From an uncultured Fusicatenibacter sp. (GTDB taxonomy: Bacteria > Bacillota > Clostridia > Lachnospirales > Lachnospiraceae): a DNA stretch of 5,808 bases. Positions 5,568-5,808 of this stretch are shown piece after piece; within the stretch, counting starts at the first letter, position 1; each line of letters opens with the position of its first letter. The position numbers were made by a program, and so were the translations under genes. The notes under the pieces were generated by a model, which ran no database searches, was not told the origin of the DNA, and was given only the letters and a program-made list of their open reading frames with translations. The DNA lies in contig CABUPZ010000119.1 in NCBI GenBank assembly GCA_902493585.1, forward strand, positions 1 to 5,808, read 5' to 3'.

Positions 5568-5808
5568 ATGAGAAACGAAAAAATAACACCTTTGTACGAA
5601 CGGTTGAGCCGCGACGATGAGTTGCAGGGTGAGAGTAACTCCATAAGCCATCAAAAGCAGATGTTGGAGGAGTTTGCCCGCCGGAATAACCTACCCAACC
5701 CCACGCATTTTACAGACGATGGAGTTTCTGGAACCCGGTTTGACCGTCCCGGCTTTCTGGCGATGATGGAGGAAGTCGAGGCCGGACGGGTGGAGGCCAT
5801 TGTTATCA
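5568..5808 (+). CDS. Large serine recombinase (TnpX/TndX-like), 5' part
   Basis: The first 80 codons of a site-specific serine recombinase are open to the right edge. LYERLSRDDE carries the catalytic serine S14 and its conserved Arg; ESNSISHQKQMLEEFARRN, FTDDGVSGTRFDRPGF and a final VEAIVI strand are the resolvase-type catalytic domain pattern typical of recombinases of integrative and mobilisable elements in gut Clostridia (Tn4451 TnpX, Tn5397 TndX). The rest of the catalytic domain and the large zinc-ribbon/coiled-coil DNA-binding part lie beyond the window. It would excise and integrate its element. The amino terminus points to the decayed region, as does tnpX at one end of Tn4451. A complete element cannot be confirmed here. 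Confidence 0.92.
   Translation, partial: MRNEKITPLYERLSRDDELQGESNSISHQKQMLEEFARRNNLPNPTHFTDDGVSGTRFDRPGFLAMMEEVEAGRVEAIVI

Noticed and set aside
1..5808. CRISPR array, tRNA or rRNA gene
   Set aside because: No spaced direct repeats, no cloverleaf or conserved rRNA stretch was seen.

Overview
The window looks like a chromosomal segment of a Lachnospiraceae-type Clostridia (Bacillota). The clues are moderately GC-rich, purine-heavy coding strands, AGGAGG-type ribosome sites, a YhaN-like ATPase with a membrane helix inside its coiled coil, a short RlmD-type methyltransferase with a [4Fe-4S] cysteine set, LytTR/GHKL-type signalling remnants, and a TnpX-like serine recombinase. The assignment rests on protein style only; no species call is possible.

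Positions 1-2916 hold healthy housekeeping genes, all on the plus strand. First is the 3' part of an SMC/Rad50-like membrane-anchored ATPase. After an 87-base gap come endonuclease IV (nfo) and a 23S rRNA m5U methyltransferase (rlmD type). The last two are translationally coupled by an ATGA overlap. A small two-helix membrane ORF with a good ribosome site starts 12 bases after rlmD, but its 3' end runs into foreign-frame sequence.

Positions about 3101-5482 are a gene graveyard. In order they hold a receiver domain of a LytTR-type response regulator (no start, no DNA-binding domain), a GHKL sensor kinase with an intact catalytic core but a truncated sensor region, a peptide-exporter-like ABC transporter broken into four pieces by apparent internal deletions plus an amber codon, and a piece of a second ABC transmembrane domain. 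The order two-component system then ABC exporter(s) suggests a former peptide-signal, bacteriocin or antimicrobial-resistance module. No precursor peptide gene was seen. The pieces still read as good protein in shifting frames, so the decay is recent and mainly by deletion.

Positions 5483-5808 start a mobile element. A 61-base near-palindrome followed by six Ts sits directly before the ribosome site of a large serine recombinase, which runs out of the window. Its amino terminus faces the graveyard, as in Tn4451-type elements where the recombinase is the first gene inside one end. The junction between the second ABC fragment and the palindrome is therefore the most likely element boundary.
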